From the NCBI GenBank assembly GCA_026874595.1, contig CM049308.1, forward strand, positions 91,515,624-91,579,623: a stretch of DNA of 64,000 bases, written 5' to 3'. A program made the position numbers and the translations under genes. This document shows, piece after piece, positions 55,701 to 61,435 of the stretch. The stretch is from Sipunculus nudus (taxonomy: Eukaryota > Annelida > Sipuncula > Golfingiida > Sipunculidae). The notes below the pieces were generated by a model, which searched no databases, had not been told where the DNA came from, and saw only the letters and a list, made by a program, of their open reading frames with translations. How positions within the stretch are numbered: the stretch's first letter is position 1; each line of letters begins with the position of its first letter.

Positions 55701-58516
55701 TGCACACCTTCTCATGGTCTCTGTCATTGTTTTAATAAAGTTTTTGTCCAAATAAAGGCAACCTCATATAACTGCAATCTGCATTTAGTTAGCCCCAGAT
55801 GTCAAGATCACACAAAGTTCACTTTGCCTGCATCATTAAGTGCAAATCTAAGGTTAATATTCAGCTTTCATGGTTCACATACACACACATAGTGTGCTTC
55901 ATTTCATGGCATACACATCCAGAGTATTATTTAACATTAAAAAAAAATTTGAGTTAAGAATGAGAACCCATTATCTTCATGACTGATTTTTTAGCCCTCA
56001 GCCCTTAGGCTGATGGGCTATTGTCGTCACCCAAGCTGTCCGTCCGGCGTCCGTTAACTTTTACCTTGTGAGCGGGATATCTCTAAAAGGATTCACCGTA
56101 GGAATTTTATTTCTTCGGTGAAGATGTATATCGACAAAATCTCAGTCAAGTTCCAAGATGGGTGACCTTGACCTATTTTTCTATGTTTTACAGCTGATTA
56201 AAAAAACACTTTGAAGCTTATTTCTAAGGAACCATTGGCTGGATTTTCACAAAACTCATTATGATTATTGGGACTGATGGTCTGTACCTGCTGCACAAGT
56301 TAGGGGGTCCACCTACAATTTCTGATTTTTTATGAATTTTTATCGGATTTTTCAACTTTGGCCTTGTGAGCAGGATATCTCCAAAGGTATTCAACACAGT
56401 AACTTCATTTCTTCAGTGCTGATGCATATTTACAAAATATTGGTCATGTTCAAAGATGGGTGACCTTGACCTTCTTTCAAGATTACAGAGCTTAGAATAG
56501 AGTACAATTTGGGAGCTTATTTCTCAGGAAGCATTTAGTGGATTGTTATGAAACATGGTACATACCTCTCCAGTTTAAATTTATAACTGAGACATGTACA
56601 GATATACATCCACGTGAGAACACATATTTTGTGCTTGTTACTGTTAACACCTACAAACACTGTTCTTTTGGCTGAGGGCTTTTGTCAGCTTTTGCTGATA
56701 TTTTATATACTTTTTTTTTTGTCTGAGGAAATTATTTTTTCTTACTTTAAAATAATTTTTTTAGCAAATATTTTTTTAAGATAAATATTATTTTGAAAGA
56801 TTCTTTTTTCCAAAAGATAAGAGAACAATTTACTAGTCTTATTTATGAGTAATATTCCTTTTCTCTGCATCCTAGATAATCATTTAAGTAAGTGTTGTTT
56901 ATAAAATGAAAAATAAATAAATTTTAGCAAAGCATCCATAAATTGGTATTATAAAACTGATCAGGTAGTATTACTGCTGTTAGTTTAATCTATAAAAGTC
57001 ATACTGAACTGCTGGCTCCTTGTTTTCAGTGTAAAAATTAAAAGCCTGGGAAAATATTTTTCTTTAAAATAAGGCAACTGTGCACACACGCCTATGAAAG
57101 AATATACACACGGCAGTGAAAGAAGTCACTTGTATTTATGTGGATTATTTCAAGTGGATTCTGAAGTGAGATGGATCAGCTTTATCAGTTTTATTCTTAA
57201 AAAAAGGCAAACAGGGGTGTGAAGACTTATTGCCAGAGCTTCATTAGTCCAACGTAACAAAGGACTGAAAGAGAGCACTGCCCGAGCTGAGTGCAGGGAA
57301 GGGTTAACGTAATGCGGTCCTTCATGTGGGACAGCATCCATATGGGAAACTCCCCAAGTTCACATACAGAGAGGGTGCATGAGGCAGAGAGGTCTTTTTT
57401 CTTTTGTGATTGTGTAAATGAGTGTAAGGTGACATATTGGTGCCTCCTTGACCTAAAATACTCAGCTACAAACTCCTGTGTGCTCGACATAATTAGTGGC
57501 TTAATTATGAGTAAAGTATCAAGTATCAATGAAAAATTGAGGTTTTATAAAAAAAAATAATAATGTGGGATAATGGTTTTAGTTAGTAGGATATTTTATT
57601 GATGTCTTTCAATGCTTGTGTTTGTTCAAGCCCCCACTAGGCTTTTATTATGCATGATAATGCATATTTACATTGGAGCCCCTGGGCTATTTGCAGTTTG
57701 CATATTCTGTTGTATTTCTCTTCTCTGCACTGAGAGACCTTGTTGATTTCATGGAAGTCTTTTTCATAGTAATACAATGTATTTTTCATGGTCCATGCTG
57801 CTGACACCTGTATTCTTATTTTCTTCATTATTTGACAGTTTAGTAAATCGGGATTTAATTGTATTCATCTTGTAGTCATTAGTTGTCATTTATTATCACT
57901 CATTGTTAAGACACCTATAATTAGCAAATATCCTTTCTTCATTTTTTGTTTGCATTTGACCTGTCAGAATGGTTTATAATAAATGACAATTAAATAATAT
58001 GAAAGCCAATTCAGCCATTGATTTTATTATGAAAAAAATTGGTTTTAAACCTTATTTTGTCCTTAGTAAGGCATATATGGTTAAGAAAATATAATGACCG
58101 TTATAGTGGACAAGTTCTCATTTTAATATTTAATCATGATACTTGTGTTACTCAATATATTATGTCCCAATATATAATTAATACTGATCAGTATATATGT
58201 CTAGAGGTATAAAGAACATATTTTATGTCAGCTTGATATAACAAGTGCTTTTATTTAACTGCACTAATACTTGTTCAGTGCATGATTATCTTGTTGTATT
58301 TAAAAACCTAAAAAGTTCCTAAAAATGTTATGCTGCAATCATCATTAACTGAAGATCCCCTTCCCCTGCTATTTAGAATTTTGGATTTTAATTTTTTTTG
58401 TGTGTGTTTGTAGATCCAGAGAATGGTTATTAGTGGTGGAAATTTCCGGCCGGATATTTTGAAACCAAAGGAAGTGGTCTCTCTGCTGCTGGATGATGAT
58501 GAGATGGAGAGAAAGT
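1967..58516 (+). CDS. INO80: INO80 chromatin-remodelling ATPase, internal 18 exons
   Basis: Joined exons: 1967-2080, 2545-2640, 3193-3395, 3865-3949, 4439-4556, 5008-5093, 7010-7177, 7653-7752, 8087-8191, 22779-22863, 23375-23452, 23901-24165, 24783-24902, 26300-26525, 43162-43289, 50916-51083, 52737-52895, 58414-58516. All introns are GT-AG and phases match, giving 802 codons plus one base. INO80 is the nuclear Snf2-family motor that slides nucleosomes and acts on H2A.Z nucleosomes in transcription, replication and repair. In visible-protein numbering the ATPase motifs are DEMGLGKT (19-26, motif I), PASTLHNW (51-58, Ia), DEAQ (128-131, II), LTGTPIQN (155-162, III), LIYSQMTRM (646-654, IV), [16 protein letters not shown] (700-715, V) and DRAHRLGQ (733-740, VI). 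The insert between lobes spans about residues 299-616. All catalytic motifs look intact. The INO80 insert and the block HAENKSAIDE-like/[14 protein letters not shown] fit INO80 better than SWR1/SRCAP. Both gene ends lie outside the window, so the gene exceeds 56 kb. Confidence 0.97.
2545..2640 (+). CDS. INO80: INO80 visible exon 2: motif Ia
   Basis: 32 codons, visible residues 39-70, phase 0/0. It encodes [20 protein letters not shown] followed by [12 protein letters not shown], the motif Ia strand and helix of RecA lobe 1. The acceptor is cttgcag and the donor gtatgt. An open frame continues past the donor to about 2775 but shows no family similarity after residue 70, so it is read-through into the intron. 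Confidence 0.96.
2968..3106 (+). pseudogene. Decayed tandem copy of exon 3 acceptor and first bases
   Basis: Bases 2968-3106 repeat 3112-3251 at an offset of 144 (145 after a one-base deletion). The copied unit includes intron, polypyrimidine/acceptor region and the first 58 or so bases of exon 3. In the upstream copy the acceptor tacag has become tactg, the pseudo-exon reads [13 protein letters not shown] and then a TAA stop, and a T is missing further on. It is therefore a dead exon head; the downstream copy is the functional one because it joins exon 2 in frame. Confidence 0.93.
3124..3204 (+). repeat. Nested 40-bp repeat across the exon 3 acceptor
   Basis: Inside the 144-bp unit a 40-bp unit (tgtttaatgcatgttg, then tgttgtacaggt, then gccatat/accatat) occurs twice, at about 3124 and 3164. 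The second runs into the first 12 bases of exon 3. With the upstream copy this yields acceptor-like sites at 3008, 3048 (mutated to TG), 3152 and the real one at 3192. Confidence 0.85.
3193..3395 (+). CDS. INO80: INO80 visible exon 3: motif II (DEAQ box)
   Basis: 67 codons plus two bases (AG), visible residues 71-137. It begins [18 protein letters not shown] and includes [20 protein letters not shown] and the catalytic DEAQ box (128-131) that coordinates magnesium and activates water. The start is set by the AG at 3191-3192, because it alone joins exon 2 in frame. AG sites at 3008 and 3152 in the upstream duplicated segment lead quickly to stops. Donor gtcagc at 3396; the split serine codon is finished by exon 4. 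Confidence 0.97.
3865..3949 (+). CDS. INO80: INO80 visible exon 4: motif III
   Basis: 85 bases. The first T completes the split Ser codon; then [20 protein letters not shown] and PIQNSMAE. It carries motif III (LTGTPIQN, 155-162), which couples ATP hydrolysis to lobe movement in Snf2 enzymes. The acceptor follows a good pyrimidine tract (ttcttttcttacag) and the donor is gtaagt. Confidence 0.96.
4439..4556 (+). CDS. INO80: INO80 visible exon 5: lobe 1 end, protrusion
   Basis: 39 codons plus one base, residues 167-205. Reads [20 protein letters not shown] followed by [19 protein letters not shown]. The [15 protein letters not shown] block is a hallmark of INO80 orthologues. Acceptor tttatag, donor gtaagt, phase 1 exit completed by exon 6. 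Confidence 0.96.
5008..5093 (+). CDS. INO80: INO80 visible exon 6: Snf2 protrusion helix
   Basis: 86 bases. The first two complete Asn 206; then [20 protein letters not shown] and VENELSDK. This [14 protein letters not shown] segment is the conserved Snf2 protrusion after motif III. Acceptor atttcag, donor gtcagt. The next intron is 1916 bp because a 1.4-kb transposon sits in it; without the element it would be about 518 bp, matching its neighbours. Confidence 0.96.
5551..6950. mobile_element. 1.4-kb nonautonomous TIR transposon, TA target
   Basis: Perfect 27-bp terminal inverted repeats: 5551-5577 starts TACCGTAAAATCTCCACTTA, and 6924-6950 is its reverse complement. The outer TA on each side fits a TA target duplication, as used by Tc1/mariner-type elements, leaving 5553-6948 as the element. 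Subterminal GTGCGGTTTTA repeats lie at about 5631, 6830, 6904 and 6922, and a palindrome AAACCGCGGTTT at 5571-5582. The largest internal frame (complement 6021-6281, 86 codons) shows no DDE/D motif that I recognise, so no functional transposase is evident. Superfamily unassigned. Confidence 0.9.
7010..7177 (+). CDS. INO80: INO80 visible exon 7: Snf2 linker
   Basis: 56 codons, residues 235-290, phase 0/0. Begins [20 protein letters not shown] and contains [12 protein letters not shown] and [12 protein letters not shown], matching the INO80 linker before the VCNHPELF block. The middle stretch ([12 protein letters not shown]) is Ser/Thr-rich, as in animal orthologues. Acceptor ttttcag, donor gtcagt. 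Confidence 0.96.
7653..7752 (+). CDS. INO80: INO80 visible exon 8: lobe 2 start, insert start
   Basis: 33 codons plus one base, residues 291-323. Starts [20 protein letters not shown] and continues [21 protein letters not shown] is the conserved Snf2 motif just before the lobe-2 insertion; from about residue 299 the sequence diverges, as expected for the INO80 insert. Acceptor gatag, donor gtacgt. Confidence 0.95.
8087..8191 (+). CDS. INO80: INO80 visible exon 9: RUVBL-binding insert
   Basis: 105 bases. Gly 324 is completed by the first two bases, then [20 protein letters not shown] and [14 protein letters not shown] (325-358). Weakly conserved against vertebrate INO80. It is placed by its acceptor (ttttcag), its in-phase join to exons 8 and 10, and the short FNP/FNHS-like similarity. 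It belongs to the insert that threads the RUVBL1/RUVBL2 hexamer in known INO80 structures. Donor gtgagt; a 14.6-kb intron follows. Confidence 0.88.
8192..8664. other. Start of the 14.6-kb intron
   Basis: Intron sequence after visible exon 9 with no recognisable gene or repeat, except a CTCF-core-like motif at 8272-8287. Confidence 0.6.
8272..8287 (-). promoter_or_regulatory. CTCF-core-like motif
   Basis: gccgccacctagtgaa; the complement reads TTCACTAGGTGGCGGC, close to the bilaterian CTCF core AGGTGGC. Motif match by eye only; occupancy unknown. Confidence 0.35.
8745..9660. repeat. 326-bp tandem repeat, three copies
   Basis: The landmark GGTCATGACC occurs at 8829, 9154 and 9480 (spacing 325 and 326). 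Each unit also contains ATGCATGGATTG, GAAGATC.TGGATAG and GGAAACTGGTGGCG. The first copy is the most diverged. A fourth, partial copy resumes at about 13487-13650, on the far side of inserted element I. Confidence 0.9.
9661..13486 (+). mobile_element. Element I: AGCTCAGCTGAC-family, Helitron2/Helentron-like
   Basis: 5' tip AGCTCAGCTGACT, ATA, AGTCATCTGAGCT forms an imperfect hairpin (9661-9689), followed by a GTCCGTC-rich tract. Near the 3' end the arm recurs inverted as CAGCTGAGCG (13455-13464), then a perfect palindrome GACCCATGGGTC (13469-13480) and CCTTGT. The flanks are the two halves of one 326-bp satellite unit (cacctataattttt and ttttacttgt), so the insertion went into a T-run without another visible duplication. 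It has two internal tandem units like element IV, and carries a 1135-bp foreign insert at 10255-11389. No replicase or helicase frame is present; it is nonautonomous. Confidence 0.75.
10255..11389. mobile_element. 1.1-kb insert with TGTCACC/GGTGACA ends
   Basis: Aligning element I with element IV shows an extra 1135 bp here. IV reads ataaaaaattggtacc where I reads ataaaatttg, insert, attggtacc. The insert starts TGTCACCCCTGACTTAACG and ends GGTGACA; the last 26 bp also fold as ATTGTCACC, 8-base loop, GGTGACAAT. It is less AT-rich than its surroundings, and no coding frame is recognised. It may be a small DNA transposon with a short, degraded target duplication (ATTTG/ATTGG). Confidence 0.65.
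13785..17224. other. Intron stretch without recognised gene
   Basis: Mixed single-copy intron DNA. 14040-15300 is locally less AT-rich. It contains CTCF-core-like motifs at 14513-14526 (gccacctggtggct), 15121-15133 and 16494-16512. No reading frame over about 100 codons; none resembles a known family. Confidence 0.55.
17225..19689 (+). mobile_element. Element II: AGCTCAGCTGAC-family, interrupted
   Basis: 5' tip AGCTCAGCTGACTATTAGTC at 17225, CAGCTGAGCC at 19658-19667, then GTGACCCATCAGTCCCTTGT. Alignment with element IV shows the body is split by element III: sequence up to 17816 (ggcaacagcaggttttt) continues at about 18700 (actgtaagcactgttg). It has one internal unit where I and IV have two, and lacks about 300 bp present in IV (about 49921-50220). 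Confidence 0.75.
17817..18697 (+). mobile_element. Element III nested in element II
   Basis: About 880 bp. 5' tip AGCTCAGCTGACTGTAAGTC, and the tip is present twice (17817 and 17843). It ends GGTCAGCTGAGCG (18663-18675), ACCCATGGGT, TACTTGT. Its interior holds two diverged units of about 335 bp (tttcccata and tttcccatt landmarks). Element IV keeps the uninterrupted target (cacgttttttccctgtaagc), so this is a later insertion into a T-run of element II. Confidence 0.8.
19690..22640. other. Intron stretch without recognised gene
   Basis: No coding frame, RNA gene or clear repeat family seen. 20090-20230 and 21040-21120 are less AT-rich than the rest and look single-copy. Confidence 0.5.
22645..22730. 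repeat. TA/GT microsatellite beside exon 10
   Basis: About 30 TA dinucleotides, then GT repeats (about 22706-22722) and a short TA tail. It ends about 50 bp before the exon 10 acceptor, so length change here could affect the branch-point/acceptor spacing. Confidence 0.97.
22779..22863 (+). CDS. INO80: INO80 visible exon 10: insert
   Basis: 85 bases, residues 359-386 plus split Arg. Encodes [20 protein letters not shown] then [19 protein letters not shown] matches the vertebrate INO80 insert closely. The acceptor (ttttgtag) is only about 50 bp past a TA/GT microsatellite. Donor gtgagc. Confidence 0.95.
23375..23452 (+). CDS. INO80: INO80 visible exon 11: insert
   Basis: 78 bases. The split Arg 387 is completed by G, then [20 protein letters not shown] and HSSEP (388-412), with phase 2 exit. 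[14 protein letters not shown] aligns with the RWLALFLSLKASYR segment of vertebrate INO80. Acceptor atatcag, donor gtaagt. Confidence 0.94.
23901..24165 (+). CDS. INO80: INO80 visible exon 12: insert with Ser/Pro basic loop
   Basis: 88 codons after the split Gly 413 (residues 414-501). The first half ([28 protein letters not shown]) aligns loosely with the vertebrate insert. The second half is a basic, Ser/Pro-rich low-complexity stretch ([20 protein letters not shown], then [14 protein letters not shown]) with two LSPT repeats. The last, SPTK, fits the proline-directed CDK consensus. I see no clear counterpart of this tail in the vertebrate protein. Acceptor tctccag, donor gtaagt. Confidence 0.93.
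24783..24902 (+). CDS. INO80: INO80 visible exon 13: insert
   Basis: 40 codons, residues 502-541, phase 0/0. Contains [20 protein letters not shown] and [21 protein letters not shown] parallels the vertebrate TELPSFLCVASPRV. Acceptor ttttacag, donor gtaagt. A 60-bp minisatellite starts about 18 bp after the donor. Confidence 0.94.
24921..25450. repeat. 60-bp minisatellite after exon 13
   Basis: Landmark TAATGTACAGTAAACCCCAG at 24921, 24981, 25041, 25101, 25160, 25221, 25280, 25341 and a decayed copy near 25405. The unit is 59-60 bp. From the fourth copy on, two unit types alternate (catgcagctgtaaca/catgcagctgtgata and catagtcagccatga), giving a dimer of about 120 bp. The complement-strand frame across it is a periodic artefact. 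Confidence 0.93.
25451..26299. other. Intron remainder with CTCF-like site
   Basis: AT-rich intron between the minisatellite and exon 14; only the CTCF-core-like motif at 25877-25893 stands out. Confidence 0.55.
25877..25893 (-). promoter_or_regulatory. CTCF-core-like motif (best match)
   Basis: gctgccacctagtggtg; the complement is CACCACTAGGTGGCAGC, which matches the CCACNAGGTGGCAG core recalled for animal CTCF at every position. It sits in very AT-rich intron, where a chance match is unlikely. Function not shown. Confidence 0.45.
26300..26525 (+). CDS. INO80: INO80 visible exon 14: insert end
   Basis: 75 codons plus one base, residues 542-616. Starts [20 protein letters not shown], includes [19 protein letters not shown] and [20 protein letters not shown], matching the C-terminal part of the INO80 insert (PLDSY.NDRSA, FFPEPAGGL). 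Two CGTPE copies 14 residues apart suggest a small internal duplication. Noticeably more GC-rich than its introns. Acceptor gtaacag, donor gtaagt; a 16.6-kb intron follows. Confidence 0.95.
26526..36810. other. First part of the 16.6-kb intron
   Basis: No gene seen on either strand; the open frames are short and resemble nothing. Minor features are a C-run plus CA repeat at about 31388-31412 and a CTCF-core-like motif at 32040-32058. 27480-28130 and 33000-33370 are less AT-rich and look single-copy. Confidence 0.55.
32040..32058 (-). promoter_or_regulatory. CTCF-core-like motif
   Basis: gctgccacctagggggcat; the complement ATGCCCCCTAGGTGGCAGC contains CTAGGTGGCAG. By-eye match only. Confidence 0.38.
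36811..37712. repeat. 30-bp minisatellite, about 30 copies
   Basis: The unit is aggttgtatt, atacttgtgt, gttaaagtta (30 bp) with T/A and GTG/TAT variants; one unit near 37035 is short by two bases. Because the unit is a multiple of three and lacks stops in two frames, it leaves open frames of 303 and 207 codons made only of a ten-residue repeat. These are not credible as genes: intronic, no splice or start context, and the sequence drifts by unit type rather than by codon position. Confidence 0.95.
37713..42857. other. Second part of the 16.6-kb intron
   Basis: No coding or RNA gene recognised. Simple repeats lie at about 39072-39111 (TA/CATA) and a G-run at about 42564-42578. 41640-42060 is less AT-rich and contains a CRE-like TGACGTC; it could be regulatory, but I have no proof. 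A CTCF-core-like motif (caccaggtggctct) is at 41392-41405. Confidence 0.5.
42858..43161 (+). repeat. Decayed tandem array before exon 15
   Basis: Landmark ATGAGTACC (ATGAGCAAC in the last) at 42858, 42933, 43034 and 43138, spaced 75, 101 and 104. The final unit runs into exon 15, so the array is built from acceptor-proximal sequence. Confidence 0.7.
43034..43106 (+). pseudogene. Decayed tandem copy of exon 15 acceptor and first bases
   Basis: Bases 43060-43106 (after gttgcag) align with the first bases of exon 15 at an offset near 102: ATAAGGAGA against ACAAGGAGA, TGACAG in both, and TGCTAGGATGCTGT against TGCAGGGAAGCTGT. The upstream tract (atgagtacc, ctgttta, gttgcag) also parallels the real one. 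If spliced it would read DKEMP then TGA, so it cannot replace the real exon. Confidence 0.82.
43162..43289 (+). CDS. INO80: INO80 visible exon 15: motif IV
   Basis: 128 bases; Asp 617 is split, then residues 618-659. Encodes [20 protein letters not shown] and [20 protein letters not shown], i.e. the return into RecA lobe 2 and motif IV. The start is fixed by AG at 43160-43161. An upstream AG at 43059 heads a decayed copy of this exon's first bases and hits an in-frame stop. Donor gtaagt. Confidence 0.97.
43673..43685 (+). promoter_or_regulatory. CTCF-core-like motif
   Basis: CCAACAGGGGGCA, close to the CCANCAGGGGGCA form of the CTCF core. A second weaker one (CGCCACCTTCAGG) lies at about 43509. 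Confidence 0.35.
44018..44455. repeat. 43-bp minisatellite, about 10 copies
   Basis: The unit runs gatgatacagatcttgcc then cacagaggtcttatcctgg with aatataa. GATGATAC at 44065 and 44108 gives the 43-bp period; later copies vary in length and fade out by about 44455. Confidence 0.88.
44456..47794. other. Intron stretch without recognised gene
   Basis: Single-copy-looking intron; no frame resembles a known protein. It holds a TGAC tetranucleotide run at about 47417-47450. Confidence 0.5.
47795..50327 (+). mobile_element. Element IV: AGCTCAGCTGAC-family, uninterrupted copy
   Basis: 5' tip AGCTCAGCTGACTATAAGTC, with CATCTGAGC completing the hairpin, then a GTCCATCC/CCGTCCG tract. Two internal tandem units of about 660-685 bp follow (TTAGATGTCCCC at about 47922, TTAGATGTCTCC at about 48583), then a C-run (about 49289-49313). 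The end is AGCTGAGCGCCGTGGGTCCC and TTGT; the central CAT of the terminal palindrome is lost. It serves as the reference that exposes the inserts in elements I and II. It lies on a T-run (gattttttAGCT and TTGTtta). No coding capacity. Confidence 0.78.
50328..50420. other. Short intron gap
   Basis: Unremarkable intron between element IV and the 37-bp minisatellite. Confidence 0.4.
50421..50716. repeat. 37-bp minisatellite with dimeric higher order
   Basis: Eight units of 37 bp. Two unit types alternate strictly in the middle: type A ends ttgatacttaactaagtata, type B ends ttgacacttaacagagtatg. This makes a 74-bp dimer repeated three times. It ends about 200 bp before the exon 16 acceptor. Confidence 0.92.
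50916..51083 (+). CDS. INO80: INO80 visible exon 16: motif V
   Basis: 56 codons, residues 660-715, phase 0/0. Begins [20 protein letters not shown] and carries RRDMVADFQ and motif [17 protein letters not shown]. Nearly identical to other animal INO80 sequences. Acceptor atttcag, donor gtaagt. A dimeric 37-bp minisatellite ends about 200 bp upstream. Confidence 0.98.
51084..52736. other. Intron between exons 16 and 17
   Basis: 1653 bp, AT-rich, no recognised element or gene. Two short copies of a tttcat.aataataaaatta motif lie near 51856-51900. Confidence 0.55.
52737..52895 (+). CDS. INO80: INO80 visible exon 17: motif VI
   Basis: 53 codons, residues 716-768, phase 0/0. Encodes [20 protein letters not shown] and [14 protein letters not shown], with the arginine-finger motif VI (DRAHRLGQ), then the [17 protein letters not shown] brace. 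Acceptor ttgtag, donor gtatgc. Confidence 0.98.
52968..53550. repeat. 41-bp minisatellite after exon 17
   Basis: The unit is acttactagcaaggtatgg then ataattgcataccactgattta (41 bp), about 14 copies, starting roughly 75 bp after the exon 17 donor. Many copies contain caag/gtatgg, a weak look-alike of the real donor (gag/gtatgc). Confidence 0.93.
53551..55992. other. Intron stretch without recognised gene
   Basis: No coding frame recognised. 54400-54960 is less AT-rich, looks single-copy and carries octamer-like (atttgcat-type) sequence. It is a candidate for conserved non-coding DNA, unproven. Confidence 0.45.
55993..56704 (+). mobile_element. AGCCCTCAGCC-family element, Helitron2-like
   Basis: 5' hairpin 55993-56019 (AGCCCTCAGCC, loop CTTA, GGCTGATGGGCT, one-base bulge), then GTCCGTCCGGCGTCCGTTAAC. 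The 3' side has GGCTGAGGGCT (56670-56680), the exact inverse of the first 11 bases, placed internally and followed by the stem-loop TCAGCTTTTGCTGA (56685-56698). The interior has two diverged units about 295 bp apart (ccttgtgagc.ggatatctc and gggtgaccttgacct landmarks). It is flanked by T-runs and has no coding capacity. Confidence 0.78.
56705..58413. other. Intron stretch before exon 18
   Basis: AT-rich, no gene. Around 57640-57680 there are overlapping octamer-like motifs (TTATGCATGATAATGCATAT) in otherwise single-copy DNA. Confidence 0.45.
58414..58516 (+). CDS. INO80: INO80 visible exon 18: post-ATPase segment
   Basis: 34 codons plus one base, residues 769-802. Reads [20 protein letters not shown] followed by [14 protein letters not shown], matching the conserved stretch after the INO80 ATPase. 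Acceptor tttgtag after a T/GT-rich tract; donor gtaagt, phase 1. The next exon (expected to begin with basic RLRQEE-like sequence) is not visible in 58517-64000. Confidence 0.96.
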
Positions 58517-60322
58517 GTAAGTGGAAGTTAAGTTTGTTATTAAATCATGTTATTCCCTCATGCACAAAAAAACATATTGTCAGTGAATGCAGCATTTGAT
58601 TTAGCATGGACAGACAGATGTCTGATTTAAGTAACAGAGAGCATGAGTATATTTAACACAAGCCAGTCACACATCTATCAGTTTAATACCAATGAGTTAA
58701 CAGAGTGCCTGGTGTGTAGCATTGTGCAAGAAAACTCAGTTTTGTAAAACGGGGGAAAACCAGGTGAATCTGCACTGGAGCTTAACTTAATGTCTGGTCT
58801 GTTATCTGAGCAGCCAAGACTCTACTGCCGTAAGTTACTACCTAGTAGTAAGGTCAGCCTTTGATATTTTCATGGCTTTGGGTGGCCCTGGGAAGCTTCT
58901 GTCAGGTATAAACTCCTCTAAGGCTCATCAAAGTAAGCACCAGGTAGAAATTAGAGATCTTCCCAGAAGTATTCACCTGCTACCAGGAGCACAAATTCGC
59001 AGTAATCTTGACACTGCAAAAGGATTTTTAAAAGCATTTATATTCGATTGTTTCTACACTGTCATTGTATTAATTTTAATTAAAAGCTAATTAGATTGAG
59101 ATCATGATCTTAAGATATTATAATTTGTAAACATGATAAAAAAAGTAAATTTAATTGGTAGTGACAAAAGTATACCTTAATTCATTAATTAACGTCTTAC
59201 TTTATGGCCCAATTTGTATATGGCAGGTACCAAATATTAACCACTTTGAAGATATATAAAAATGAAACAAATTTTCTAATTCCAAATATGTGAAACAAAT
59301 TTTTCTAATTCCTGTCTGAATTGAATTGTAACTTAGTGTGTCCTGGAGCTGTGATTTTGATTAGTCCTCACATAGTTACAGCTTCAGGACATCTGGCCCG
59401 GACAGCCAGTGTCACATAGTGCAAAGCTTGTCCCAGTGGGCCTGACAATTATTGGTCCATGTAAGTGAACTGTTGACGGTCCTAACAAGTGGACACAGGA
59501 TCCAATAACTGCTGACACCACAAATACCCATCGGATAAGACCAGTAATTCTGGGTAGAAACGACACTCTAGATTGCAGAGAGTTATGGGGTCGACAGTCT
59601 CCATTTATTAAGCGAGGTCTGGTATATTGAATTGGGACCAACCTGGCCACAAGTCTTTTATGAGAATTAAAAGTATCCCCAGGCTATGGCAAAGTATCCT
59701 TGCAAATTGCCTGGTCAGGTCATTCGGTGAGGCCGACCTTTGACCTGGGAATCACTGATTTTAATGAACATGCTCCGTGTCCCGTGTGATTTTCTGTTTT
59801 CTCGAGTATTGTCTGAAGAGACGGTCACTGATTAGTAGCTCAGTAATATTTTATATCTGTTCTCTTCAGCAATTTAATACCATGATCAGTCCATTTCACT
59901 TAATTCACTGCTATTGGACGTCCCTTTTCAGTTTCATATTGTAATAACAGTGGACAGGTGGTGCGAGTCAGCCGACCATGTTCTCATGCTCCATCAGTAA
60001 GAGCTGAAAAGAGGCCTATAAATAGAGACTTTTGTTGGTGAATTTAACCTTGTTTTTATGCATAAAATACATTATGATATATGTTATTCATTGCATTAAC
60101 AGCCTTGCAATTTAATTCTAAACTAAAGCGGCTTAGTTATATGATATCATCTCAGTGATTATCTTCACCTTTTATTTTCAGTAATCAGAATATAGTTGTA
60201 TTATTAAGTCATCTAAAATAATGATAAAATAAGCTTAGTATTCAATAGTCTGTCAGTAATTAAAATTGCATAACAATATTTTTAATCCTGTCCAATACTA
60301 AGTTCAGCTGTATCAATTATTA
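58517..60322. other. Downstream INO80 intron
   Basis: No following INO80 exon and no other gene seen. 59340-59650 is less AT-rich but has no recognisable feature. Confidence 0.55.
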
Positions 60323-61435
60323 GCGAACCTGTGAGCTTATGCGATGGTGTGGCGTCGTCCGTCATCTGTCGTCCTTTGTCTGTACGTTAACCCATACTAT
60401 CTTGAAAACGGCAAAATTTCGTGCAAAAAATTAGTCATCTATAAAACTATATCAGATTTTGCTTATTTTTTGGCTAACTGCATTTTCTTAGATTATATAG
60501 GGAAAAAGCTAAAAAAGCTTTAAAAATCTTCTTCTCCAAAACTGTTAAGCCAAATTGTCCAATATTTCACAGAAATGATTCCTGGAACAATCTTTCTCAA
60601 GTTTGTTCGAATGGTATAAGTTCAGGGATTTTTGGCTGAGTTACAGGAAGTTGAACTTAGCATTTATTACATCACGCCTCTAGACATTTAGATTTCAGGT
60701 TATCTATGGTTAATATTGACAAGAATGTTTTAAAAAGCTTTTAAAAAATGTAGATTTATGATTTTTAGATATTCCTCATGCCAGGCAATGTTTACAATCA
60801 CAGGTATACAGCTCTGTGGGTATATAAAGACGGCTGTACATGGATTATAAATAATTGGTATCCATAGTCAGATTAATTCAAGATTTTGCCATCAGTGAGA
60901 TGTATCTGTATTACAATTTTGCATTCAATATGCATCTGTAATATTTTTTAGGGAACCTGTGAGCTAATGCGATGGTTTGGCGGGGTTTGTCTTCTGTACG
61001 TTAACCCATACTATTTTGAAAATGATTGGAGCTAGCATCATGAAATTTAATGCAAAATATTCGCCATCTCAAAACTCTGCATTTTCTTCAATTTTATAGA
61101 GAAAAAGCTAAAAAAAAAAAAATCTTCTCCTCCAGAACACTCAAGCCAAATTGTTCAATATTTTACAGAAATAATCTTTTATACCATCTCCCACAATTTT
61201 GTTCCAATGGTTCAAGTTTGGTGAATTTTGAGTTACAGGAAGTTGAACTTGGTCATCTGTCCAAAAAAGCATACTAAAATGACAGTCTCAGAAACGGCCA
61301 GAGCTATCATTACCAAATTTTTTGCCAGTGTTGGTCACATGAGTCATATATGAAATTCAGGTACAGGTGGCGCCACCTGCATTGACCTTTTTTTGTACGG
61401 GGGTCATTGGTCATCTTTTATTATTCTAGATATTT